Positions 16,986 through 24,722 of a stretch of 64,000 nt of DNA are shown here, piece after piece (the stretch's first letter is position 1; every line of letters starts with the position of its first letter). Both the position numbers and the translations under genes were made by a program. The stretch spans positions 62,001 through 126,000 of the forward strand of contig CAVBJS010000001.1 of assembly GCA_963596015.1 (NCBI GenBank), given 5' to 3'. The stretch is from CAG-791 sp963596015 (GTDB taxonomy: Bacteria; Bacillota; Clostridia; Lachnospirales; Lachnospiraceae). Below the pieces are notes generated by a model that did no database searches, was not told the origin of the DNA, and saw nothing but the letters and a program-made list of their open reading frames with translations.

Positions 16986-18011
16986 TTAGTTATTGATCAG
17001 CTTATCATCGTCATTCCAGCTGTATAGCTTACGGATCTCCTCGCCAACCTTCTCGGATGCGTGCTCCTGCGCCTTCATGCGCATCATCTTGAAGTGTACC
17101 TGGCCGCCTGCCTCAGACATATCAAGCAGGAAGTCTTTTGCAAAAGTACCATCCTGGATATCGGAAAGGATCTTCTTCATAGCCTTCTTGGTATCCTCGG
17201 TTACGATCTTCGGGCCGGTGATGTAATCGCCGTACTCAGCGGTGTTGGAAATAGAATAACGCATTCCCTTGAAGCCGGACTGATAGATCAGGTCTACGAT
17301 CAGCTTCATCTCGTGGATGCACTCGAAGTATGCATTTCTGGGATCATAGCCAGCCTCGCACAGAGTCTCGAAGCCTGCCTGCATCAATGCGCAAACGCCG
17401 CCGCAAAGAACAGCCTGCTCACCGAACAGGTCGGTCTCAGTCTCGGTACGGAAGGTGGTCTCCAGAACGCCTGCTCTTGCGCCGCCGATAGCTGCTGCAT
17501 AAGCCAGTGCTCTCTCCTGTGCCTTGCCGGTTGCATCCTGCTGTACAGCTACCAGCATCGGAACACCTCTGCCTGCCTGGTACTCACTTCTTACAGTGTG
17601 ACCGGGAGCCTTGGGAGCTACCATGGTTACATCGACATCCTTCGGAGGTACGATCAGACCATAGTGGATGTTGAAGCCGTGTGCGAACATAAGCATATCG
17701 CCTGCCTTTAAGTTGGGAGCGATAGACTCTTTATAAAGCTTAGCCTGCAGCTCATCATTGATCAGGATCATGATGACGTCAGCCTTCTTAGCTGCCTCAG
17801 CTGCGGTATAAACTTCCAAACCCTGCGCCTCAGCCTTTGCCCAGGACTTAGAACCCTCGTACAGACCTACGATGGCATGTACGCCGGACTCGTTTAAGTT
17901 CAGAGCATGTGCATGACCCTGGCTGCCATAGCCGATGACTGCTACGGTCTTACCGTCTAACAGTGCAGGATTGCAATCAGATTCATAGAAAATTTTTGCT
18001 GTTTGTGACAT
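16986..18011 (-). CDS. ilvC: Ketol-acid reductoisomerase
   Basis: A 341-residue class I ketol-acid reductoisomerase, NADPH- and Mg-dependent, converting acetolactate or acetohydroxybutyrate to the dihydroxy acid. The N-terminal Rossmann motif is VIGYGSQGHAHALNL (about 25-39). The C-terminal knotted domain carries FGEQAVLCGGV and ECIHEMKLIVDL with the metal-binding acidic residues. GGAGGAG precedes the ATG. The 132-nt leader contains a CGAAG-GAAA-CTTCG tetraloop hairpin (about 18048-18061). Confidence 0.97.
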   Translation of the reverse strand: MSQTAKIFYESDCNPALLDGKTVAVIGYGSQGHAHALNLNESGVHAIVGLYEGSKSWAKAEAQGLEVYTAAEAAKKADVIMILINDELQAKLYKESIAPNLKAGDMLMFAHGFNIHYGLIVPPKDVDVTMVAPKAPGHTVRSEYQAGRGVPMLVAVQQDATGKAQERALAYAAAIGGARAGVLETTFRTETETDLFGEQAVLCGGVCALMQAGFETLCEAGYDPRNAYFECIHEMKLIVDLIYQSGFKGMRYSISNTAEYGDYITGPKIVTEDTKKAMKKILSDIQDGTFAKDFLLDMSEAGGQVHFKMMRMKAQEHASEKVGEEIRKLYSWNDDDKLINN

Positions 18012-18143
18012 TTCGTTTCTCCTCCGTTAGGTTATTTATGCAATCGCCGAAGTTTCCTTCGACAATTCCTATTTTCAGTCGGCTAACCCCTGCGGCTCTC
18101 CGACCGGAAACGCTGTGTGACAGGAACCATAGAATCGGAAAAA

Positions 18144-18668
18144 TTATGGTTCATCAATATAAATGACATGATCGATGCCTCTGCCCAGTCCCGCGATACC
18201 GGTCCTGGCCAGCTCTAAGATCTCGAAGCCGTCTAAAAGACGTAAAAAAGCATCAATCTTGCCCTGATTACCTGTGATCTCGATGATAAGGCTTTCAGGA
18301 GAGACATCTACGATACAGCCTCGGAAAATATTGGTAATGGCGATAACCCCCTGCCGCTGGGCTGCGTCTGCTCTGACCTTGATCATGGCCAGCTCTCTGT
18401 AAACGCTTTCCTCCGGCTTTAACTCATGGATATCACGGACATCCACCAGCTTGGCTACCTGCTTCTCGATCTGCTCTAAAATGTCATCATCACCGGTGGC
18501 TACGATGGTGATCCGGGTGATCCTGGGATCTGCCGTCACGCCTGCGGTAATACTGGAAATATTATATCCTCTTCTGGAGAAAAGTCCGGAAATACGGGAT
18601 AAAACGCCGGATGTATTATCGACCAGAAGCTGAAAGACTTTTTTCTGTGTGGGTTCTTCTACCTTCAT
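18144..18668 (-). CDS. ilvN: Acetolactate synthase small subunit (second copy)
   Basis: A 174-residue regulatory subunit of acetolactate synthase. The N-terminal ACT domain (about residues 8-85: FQLLVDNTSGVLSRISGLFSRRGYNI) binds valine in the family, and the C-terminal domain (about 95-170) ends ELARTGIAGLGRG. It differs strongly from the other small subunit at 19009-19494, so it is not a recent duplicate. It is separated from that gene by a 340-nt gap holding a 195-bp palindrome, and from ilvC by 132 nt. Confidence 0.94.
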   Translation of the reverse strand: MKVEEPTQKKVFQLLVDNTSGVLSRISGLFSRRGYNISSITAGVTADPRITRITIVATGDDDILEQIEKQVAKLVDVRDIHELKPEESVYRELAMIKVRADAAQRQGVIAITNIFRGCIVDVSPESLIIEITGNQGKIDAFLRLLDGFEILELARTGIAGLGRGIDHVIYIDEP

Positions 18669-19008
18669 ATGCTCTCAACCATTCTTCCTAATCACTTTTC
18701 GACTCATTATAAGACTCTGTTTTTTTTATGTCAATCTTTCCCTGCGCAATCACACAGAGTTTTCACATTCATGTTACCGTTCTGACGCCGGCCGGGCGGC
18801 AGGGTGGCGGAGTGTGTCCGGGTGAGGGGCCTTGCGAGGCCTCGGTCCTTAGCTCGCGTTCTTTGCGAGCTTAGTACCGCTAGGTCCGAAGGATGGAGCC
18901 GAGAGGCGTCCCCTCACCCGGATACCTCCGTCAGGACCCGCCGCCCGGCCGGCGGCTGAACGGTAACACCTTGACACAACTACCGGGCGACAAAGCGGTG
19001 CCAGATAT
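18669..19008. other. Gap between the two acetolactate synthase small subunit genes
   Basis: No gene seen. More than half of it (18773-18967) is one large imperfect palindrome described separately. A stretch of T at 18719-18727 (A on the minus strand) adjoins the ilvN end. Confidence 0.6.
18773..18967. repeat. Dispersed palindrome family, copy A (full length, 195 bp)
   Basis: Perfect ends GTTACCGTTC (18773-18782) and GAACGGTAAC (18958-18967) enclose matched arms GCCGGCCGGGCGGC and TCCGGGTGAGGGG, and a tip hairpin AGCTCGC / GCGAGCT with a 7-nt loop (about 18850-18871). The whole element can fold as one long cruciform or RNA hairpin. GC content is far above the neighbours. Shorter relatives lie at 33231, 37612 and 39302. 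Confidence 0.85.
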
Positions 19009-19494
19009 CTAAATCGTATCTTTACACTTCTGCAGTGCCACCGTGCCCGTGCGTGTGATCTCCACAATACTGATGGTCCGCAGCGTATCCATAAAGATCT
19101 TTACCCGCTCCGGGGTATCACACATCTGGATGGTCATCATACTCTTGGACAGATCCACGATCTGTGCCCCCATGATCTCACAGTTTTCCATGATATCCTT
19201 GCGGTTATTGCGGTTATACTTAACCTTTACCAGCATCAGTTCCCGGCTGATGCTCTGGGCCTCGTCAAAGGTTTTTACCTTAATGACATCCAGCTTTTTA
19301 TTAAGCTGCTTTTCGATCTGCTCTAAGGTACGCTTCTCCCCGGAGCTGACGATGATCATATTTGACACCGCCGGATCATCGGTCTCACCTACTGCCAGGG
19401 AATCGATATTAAAACATCTTCTCCAGAACAATCCGGCCACCTTGCAGAGCACACCGGCCCTGTTTTCTACCAATACAGAATAAATTCTCTTCAT
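19009..19494 (-). CDS. ilvN: Acetolactate synthase small subunit (first copy)
   Basis: A 161-residue acetolactate synthase regulatory subunit with N-terminal ACT domain (MKRIYSVLVENRAGVLCKVAGLFWRR) and C-terminal domain ending VEITRTGTVALQK. The start at 19494 is set by GGAGAG 4-7 nt upstream and by the family start; the longer frame to 19536 has no RBS. It directly follows ilvB (183 nt) and is probably its primary partner. The arginine-rich loop (FWRRCFNIDSL) and NRKDIMENCE segment differ from the second copy. Confidence 0.93.
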   Translation of the reverse strand: MKRIYSVLVENRAGVLCKVAGLFWRRCFNIDSLAVGETDDPAVSNMIIVSSGEKRTLEQIEKQLNKKLDVIKVKTFDEAQSISRELMLVKVKYNRNNRKDIMENCEIMGAQIVDLSKSMMTIQMCDTPERVKIFMDTLRTISIVEITRTGTVALQKCKDTI

Positions 19495-19677
19495 GTAACT
19501 CTCCATTTCTGCGCAGTTTTGCTGCCAAGAGACCATGGGATCTCAGCGTTTAAGATTCAGATCACAAACGCCTTCTCCACCTGCCCTCCGTTTTTCTCAG
19601 ACAATTCTCCGGACAACTTCCCGGCTGCATCCCGATCACTTCGGAATACAGATCACATCCGGATCCATCCCGGTTAT

Positions 19678-21306
19678 CTAGACAACCTCATCAGGAGAAA
19701 TATCGCACTGCAGCAGCACCGATTCATCATCCTGCAAGAATTCGGTCAGAACAGGATCCATGTCTTTTTCCTGGGAAAGATGCAGGTACTTCATGCCGTA
19801 AGCTTCCGCGATCTTATCAAGGGCAGGGCTGCCGCTTAGATCCGTCACGGAGAAATGGTCCTTGTAATTATAATGCTGATACTGTCTTACCAGTCCCAGC
19901 CAGCCGTTCTTCATCACTACGATCTTTACCGGTACCCGGTACTGACGCATGGTAGCCAGCTCCATCAAGGACATCTGGAAGGCACCGTCTCCGCAGACTG
20001 CCACAGCCTGCCGGCGAGGGGCTGCCAGCTTGGCACCCATAGCCGCCGGTACGGAATAACCCATGGTGCCCATACCACCGGAGGTTAAGAAGCGGCCGTT
20101 TCGCATCACATAATTGGCGCAGGACCAAAGCTGGTTCTGGCCTACGTCTGCCACATAGACCGCGTCCTCCTGCATAGCCATAGAAAGGCTGCGGATAAAG
20201 GCCGCCGGATCTATGCCGCCCTGTCTGTCCTTTTTATTTTTCTCTTTTGCTTCCTGTGCTTTTGCTCTGTACTCGGAGAGCTGTTTAACCCAGGGTGTAT
20301 AATCCATATGCACCGTCTGCTCACTGATATCTTCAAAGATATGCTTGATGTCTCCTACCAGCGGAATGGTAGGGCCGGCGCTCTTGCCGATCTCGGCAGG
20401 GTCCACATCGATGTGAACCAGCACCTTGTTCTCAGTGATCAGATCCGGCTGGCTGATGGAGCGGTCTGCTACCCGGGCGCCGATCATGATGATCACATCT
20501 GCCTCGTTCATGGCCCTGTTGCCGTAAGGCTGGCCGTTGTTGCCCACCATGCCGAAGAAAAGAGGATGATCGGTAGGCATGACGCCCAGGCCCATCATGG
20601 TGCAGACTACCGGAATATGGTTCTGCTCCGCAAAAGCCTGTAGCTGTGCTCTGGCATCGCTTAAGTGCACACCGCCGCCGGCGCAGATGATCGGTCTGCT
20701 GGCACGCTCCAGCTCGTGGATCACCTTGGAGATCTGCACAGCATGTCCTTTGACGGTGGGCTTATAGGTGCGCATGGAGATCTCTTCCGGATAGGAAAAA
20801 CGGGAAATGGCTTCCTGCTGTACATCAATAGGCAGATCGATCAATACAGGGCCCCGTCTGCCGGAATTGGCAATAAAGAAGGCCTCCTTCATGATCCGAG
20901 GAATATCCGATGCCTTACGCACGATATAGCTGTATTTTACAAAGGACTCCACAGCGCCGGAAATATCTGCCTCCTGAAAAGCATCGCTGCCCATGAGCTT
21001 GGAATCCACCTGTCCGGTAATGCACACCATAGGAATGCTGTCGGCAAAAGCAGTGGCAATGCCGGTGATCAGATTGGTTGCACCGGGGCCGCTGGTGACG
21101 GCTACCACACCGGGTTTTCCGGAAATGCGGGCATAGCCGCTGGCTGCATGAGCCGCATTCTGCTCCTCCCGCACCAGGATGGTTCTGATCTCTGTGGAGA
21201 GAATACTGTTATAAAAAGGGCAGATCGCCACCCCCGGATAGCCGAAGACATACTCTACACCTTCTAATTCAAGACATTTTACGATCGCGTCCGCACCGTT
21301 CATCAT
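19678..21306 (-). CDS. ilvB: Acetolactate synthase large (catalytic) subunit
   Basis: A 542-residue thiamine-diphosphate enzyme catalysing the first step of branched-chain amino acid synthesis. Catalytic Glu is in VREEQNAAHAASGYAR (about 47). The ThDP-binding motif begins GDGAFQMSLMEL (about 438) and ends at VMKNGWLGLV, with Lys where the usual NN has its first Asn. The middle FAD-domain is present. Upstream GGAAGGA serves ATG 21306. First gene of the ilv-leu block; no T-box signature (GGTGGNACCGCG) is visible in its 350-nt leader region. Confidence 0.95.
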   Translation of the reverse strand: MMNGADAIVKCLELEGVEYVFGYPGVAICPFYNSILSTEIRTILVREEQNAAHAASGYARISGKPGVVAVTSGPGATNLITGIATAFADSIPMVCITGQVDSKLMGSDAFQEADISGAVESFVKYSYIVRKASDIPRIMKEAFFIANSGRRGPVLIDLPIDVQQEAISRFSYPEEISMRTYKPTVKGHAVQISKVIHELERASRPIICAGGGVHLSDARAQLQAFAEQNHIPVVCTMMGLGVMPTDHPLFFGMVGNNGQPYGNRAMNEADVIIMIGARVADRSISQPDLITENKVLVHIDVDPAEIGKSAGPTIPLVGDIKHIFEDISEQTVHMDYTPWVKQLSEYRAKAQEAKEKNKKDRQGGIDPAAFIRSLSMAMQEDAVYVADVGQNQLWSCANYVMRNGRFLTSGGMGTMGYSVPAAMGAKLAAPRRQAVAVCGDGAFQMSLMELATMRQYRVPVKIVVMKNGWLGLVRQYQHYNYKDHFSVTDLSGSPALDKIAEAYGMKYLHLSQEKDMDPVLTEFLQDDESVLLQCDISPDEVV

Positions 21307-21918
21307 TGCTCATCCTTCCTTTAACATAAATCCTGCTCTTTACGTCTTTATCCTGTCATTAAAAAAATGGTCACCATGCGTCTGAAAGCCATGCTGCAGT
21401 TCCGCTTCCGGTCATGGACAGATCCTGTAACAAAGCCGGACAATGTATCCCGGCTGGCGGCCGTGCAATAGCGATCAATGATCTCAGAGAAACCCATACA
21501 AATGTCTATAGATCCTGCAGATAAGATTTACTGCCATGTCATCTGTATCTTCAAAATAGAATGGCTGTACAAACAAACCAGCCATCAGAGGGGATGCCGT
21601 TCTCCGGACAGAAATGAAAGACCTGATGTCTTCTATCTTACAACGGACACTGCATATTGACAACAAAAAAAGGACGGACAGAGGGTAATTCTGTTCGTCC
21701 TTTTTGCAGTACCCCCCGTCATCATATGACGAACTGTACTGTGATCCATATCGTTCTTACTTGCTGCTTTTTGCCGGCTGCTGTAACGTTGCCGACTCAT
21801 TTCGTTTTGCAGCCTGTCATGCTGCTTTTCTGCAACAAAGCCCGTGCTTGGTATCTGTTGCACCTCATCGAGTTTCACGAAAGAAAACTTTGATGGGCGC
21901 TGAACAGTTACATGTATC
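21307..21918. other. Intergenic region between ilvB and the atp operon
   Basis: A 612-nt gap with no supported gene; short open frames here lack RBSs. It holds the atp operon terminator (21664-21705), an ATGGCTG / CAGCCAT inverted repeat (21561-21585) and a GCCGG / CCGGC hairpin (21435-21454). The ilvB promoter should lie between 21330 and 21650; candidates with TTGAAG or TTGTAC have poor -10 boxes. Confidence 0.5.
21664..21705 (-). terminator. Terminator of the atp operon
   Basis: Minus strand GGACGAACAGA / TCTGTCCGTCC stem followed by at least seven T; the plus strand also has a T-run, so it works both ways. It lies 214 nt after the atpC stop. Confidence 0.88.
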
Positions 21919-22341
21919 TTACATAAACTTCTTATTCTTTATGCGAAGTCTGGACAACGCTCTGGCCAGAGAAGCCTGGGCCACATGGTACTCTGCCACG
22001 CTTCTCTTCTGGCGCATCTGCTCTTTTGCACGCTCTAAAGCTTCCTCCGCTCTTCGCTTATCGATCTCCTCCGGGGTCTCTGCGGTATCTACCAGCACCA
22101 CCACACGGTTATGCACCACCTGGGCGGAACCGAGGCCGACGGCCACACTGGTCCAGGAGCCGTCTTCCTTCTGTACATCCAGCTCTCCCACTTCCACCGC
22201 CAGAATCAGCTCGGAATGATGGGGCAAAATGCCATAGCTGCCATCTAACGTGGGAATGATGATCTGTTTGGCCCTTCCGTCGAAGAAGACACGGTTTGTT
22301 GCAATGATTTTCAGGCTGAACGTAGTCGATGCTGCTGCCAT
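21919..22341 (-). CDS. atpC: ATP synthase F1 epsilon subunit
   Basis: A 140-residue epsilon subunit of the central stalk. The N-terminal beta sandwich (residues 5-90: FSLKIIATNRVFFDGRAKQIIIPTLDGSYGILPHHSELI) is complete and the C-terminal helical hairpin (EEIDKRRAEEALERAKEQMRQKRS) can inhibit rotation in the family. AAAGGAG stands 9 nt before the ATG. Last gene of the operon, 45 nt after atpD. Confidence 0.96.
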   Translation of the reverse strand: MAAASTTFSLKIIATNRVFFDGRAKQIIIPTLDGSYGILPHHSELILAVEVGELDVQKEDGSWTSVAVGLGSAQVVHNRVVVLVDTAETPEEIDKRRAEEALERAKEQMRQKRSVAEYHVAQASLARALSRLRIKNKKFM

Positions 22342-22386
22342 ATCGTTCTGCTCCTTTTATTCTCAAAAATCACAAACACCAACTTC

Positions 22387-23793
22387 CTATGCTTCTCCGG
22401 ACGCTGTCAGGGCATCTGCCTTTTTCTTTACATCATCCAGGTTACCTACGTTAAAGAAGGCTGCCTCCGGATAATCATCCATCTCGCCGTCGATGATAGC
22501 CTTAAAGCCGGCTACCGTCTCCTGCAGCGGTACATATCTGCCGGGGATACCGGTAAACTGCTCACCTACGAAGAAAGGCTGGGACAGAAAACGCTGGATC
22601 TTACGGGCACGGTATACCGTAACCTTATCCTGCTCTCCCAACTCTTCCATACCCAGGATGGCGATGATATCCTGCAGTTCCTTGTACTTCTGCAGGATCT
22701 GCAATACCTTCTGGGCTGTCTCGTAATGGGTCTTGCCTACCACTTCCTCCTCCAGGATACGGGAGTTGGACTCCAGAGGATCTACAGCCGGGTAGATACC
22801 CTGCTCTACGATCTTTCTGGAAAGAACGGTGGTGGCATCCAGATGTGCGAAGGTGGTGGCCGGTGCCGGGTCCGTCAGGTCATCGGCAGGCACATAAACA
22901 GCCTGTACACTGGTGACGGAACCATTCTTGGTAGAGGCGATCCGCTCCTGCAAAGCGCCCATCTCATTTGCCAAAGTAGGCTGATAACCTACGGCGGAGG
23001 GCATACGTCCAAGCAGAGAGGAAACCTCTGAACCTGCCTGTACGAAACGGAAAATATTATCGATAAAGAGCAGCACATCCTGATGCTTTACATCACGGAA
23101 GTACTCTGCCATGGTAAGGCCGGTCTCTGCTACTCTCATACGGGATCCCGGGGGCTCGTTCATCTGACCGAATACCAGCGCAGTGTTCTTGATAACTCCG
23201 GACTCTGTCATCTCTGTCCAAAGGTCATTACCCTCTCTGGAACGCTCACCGACACCGGTAAAGATAGAGTATCCGCCGTGCTCTGCTGCCACGTTACGGA
23301 TCAGCTCCTGAATCAGCACGGTCTTACCTACGCCGGCGCCGCCGAACAGGCCGACCTTACCACCCTTTGCATAGGGAGCCAGCAAGTCGATAACCTTAAT
23401 ACCTGTCTCCAGGATCTCTGCTACAGGCTTTTGCTGGTCAAAGGAAGGGGCATCCCGGTGGATCTCCCAATGCTCTTCATTTTCCAATGACTCTTTGCCG
23501 TCAATGGTATCACCCAGGACGTTAAAAAGACGTCCTAAGGTCTTCTCACCTACCGGCACCTTGATGCCGCTGCCGGTAGAGGTTACTTTCATATCCTTCT
23601 GCAGGCCTTCACTGGCTGTCAGCATGATACAGCGAACTGTATTATTGCCGATCTGCTGTGAGACTTCCATAATGGACTTTTTGCCGTGGTTATCCACTTC
23701 CAATGCGGTCTTGATGACCGGCAGCGGCTCTGTCGGAAATTCCACGTCTACTACAGGTCCCATGACCTGTACGATTTTTCCTATCTGCTGCAT
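22387..23793 (-). CDS. atpD: ATP synthase F1 beta subunit
   Basis: A 468-residue catalytic beta subunit. Walker A GGAGVGKTVLIQELI is at about residue 150; catalytic region GVGERSREGNDLW, ALVFGQMNEPPGSRMRV and LLFIDNIFRFVQAGSEVSSLLGRMPSAVGYQPTL are intact. Several in-frame ATGs exist (23817, 23805, 23799, 23793). I chose 23793 because GGAG stands 6 nt upstream and the protein then starts MQQIGKIVQVMGPVVDVEF, as in the family; 23817 would add eight residues. It follows atpG closely. Confidence 0.96.
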   Translation of the reverse strand: MQQIGKIVQVMGPVVDVEFPTEPLPVIKTALEVDNHGKKSIMEVSQQIGNNTVRCIMLTASEGLQKDMKVTSTGSGIKVPVGEKTLGRLFNVLGDTIDGKESLENEEHWEIHRDAPSFDQQKPVAEILETGIKVIDLLAPYAKGGKVGLFGGAGVGKTVLIQELIRNVAAEHGGYSIFTGVGERSREGNDLWTEMTESGVIKNTALVFGQMNEPPGSRMRVAETGLTMAEYFRDVKHQDVLLFIDNIFRFVQAGSEVSSLLGRMPSAVGYQPTLANEMGALQERIASTKNGSVTSVQAVYVPADDLTDPAPATTFAHLDATTVLSRKIVEQGIYPAVDPLESNSRILEEEVVGKTHYETAQKVLQILQKYKELQDIIAILGMEELGEQDKVTVYRARKIQRFLSQPFFVGEQFTGIPGRYVPLQETVAGFKAIIDGEMDDYPEAAFFNVGNLDDVKKKADALTASGEA

Positions 23794-23822
23794 ATTCATC
23801 TCCATTATACCTGCCATGTACC

Positions 23823-24722
23823 CTAATGGTTCATCTTCTGCGCTCTGGCACCGGCACAGACCTCCGTAATTTCCTGGGTGATCTGTCCCTGACGAAGCCG
23901 GTTGTATTGCACACTCAGCTCCTGCTTCATCTTGATACCGTTTTTATTTGCCGCATCCATGGCCATCATACGGGCATTCTGTTCCGAACAGAAGGACTCT
24001 ACCAACGCACCGTAGATATAGCCCGTCATATAGTTCGGCACAATATTGTCGATCACCGCCTTGGGAGACGGCTCCATGCTGAATTCCTGCTGCAGCACTC
24101 CCGCCTGGGTCGCCTTGACAAAAGCCTTGTCATCCAGCTTGTTAAGAGGCAGAAGCTGCATGATCTCCGTCTCGGCGGTCAGGCTGTTCTGCATTCTGGT
24201 ATAAACAATGTAAACCTCATCGATTTCCTTATCAAAGTACAGCTCCAGCATTCTCTCTGAGATCATTCTGGCTCTGTGCAGGGAAGGATTCTGCGCCGTG
24301 TAATGAAACTGCTCGTCGATGGGGATTCCCCGCTGTTCAAAGTACTGGCGTCCTACCTCACCAACCACGAAGAGCATGTTGTCATCGCCCTTTTTCAGCT
24401 GGTCTTCTACCATTTTCAGTACGTTATGGTTGTAGGCACCGGCCAGTCCTTTGTCGGCCGTCACGGCGATATAGCCTCTGCGCCTGTTTTCCTTACTGAC
24501 GTCCGTTCTGAAATCCAGATACGGATGGGTAAAGTCATCCGGCAGGTGGCGGATGATGCGGGCCACCAGAGACTGCAGTGCGTAGAAATAAGGCTCCGTG
24601 TCTGTCAGCGACTTTCTGGCCTTGCGCAGCTTGGTAGAGGAAATCAGGTACATGGCATTTGTGATCTTTAAGGTATCGCCGATGCTGTTAATTCGATCCC
24701 TGATCTCTCTTGTTGTCGGCAT
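23823..24722 (-). CDS. atpG: ATP synthase F1 gamma subunit
   Basis: A 299-residue gamma subunit, the rotating shaft. The N-terminal helix MPTTREIRDRINSIGDTLKITNAMYLISSTKLRKA and the C-terminal helix NKNGIKMKQELSVQYNRLRQGQITQEI are typical. Its ATG at 24722 lies inside the end of the delta-alpha gene (35-nt overlap), with AAGGAGG 6 nt upstream, so translation is likely coupled. Confidence 0.96.
   Translation of the reverse strand: MPTTREIRDRINSIGDTLKITNAMYLISSTKLRKARKSLTDTEPYFYALQSLVARIIRHLPDDFTHPYLDFRTDVSKENRRRGYIAVTADKGLAGAYNHNVLKMVEDQLKKGDDNMLFVVGEVGRQYFEQRGIPIDEQFHYTAQNPSLHRARMISERMLELYFDKEIDEVYIVYTRMQNSLTAETEIMQLLPLNKLDDKAFVKATQAGVLQQEFSMEPSPKAVIDNIVPNYMTGYIYGALVESFCSEQNARMMAMDAANKNGIKMKQELSVQYNRLRQGQITQEITEVCAGARAQKMNH

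Noticed and set aside
21307..21660. T-box leader before ilvB, and likewise before tyrS (29900-29960)
   Set aside because: The conserved GGTGGNACCGCG-type sequence is absent in both, and the tyrS leader is too short.
21478..21666. 60-codon open frames on both strands between ilvB and the atp terminator
   Set aside because: No RBS and no recognisable protein features; mutually antisense.
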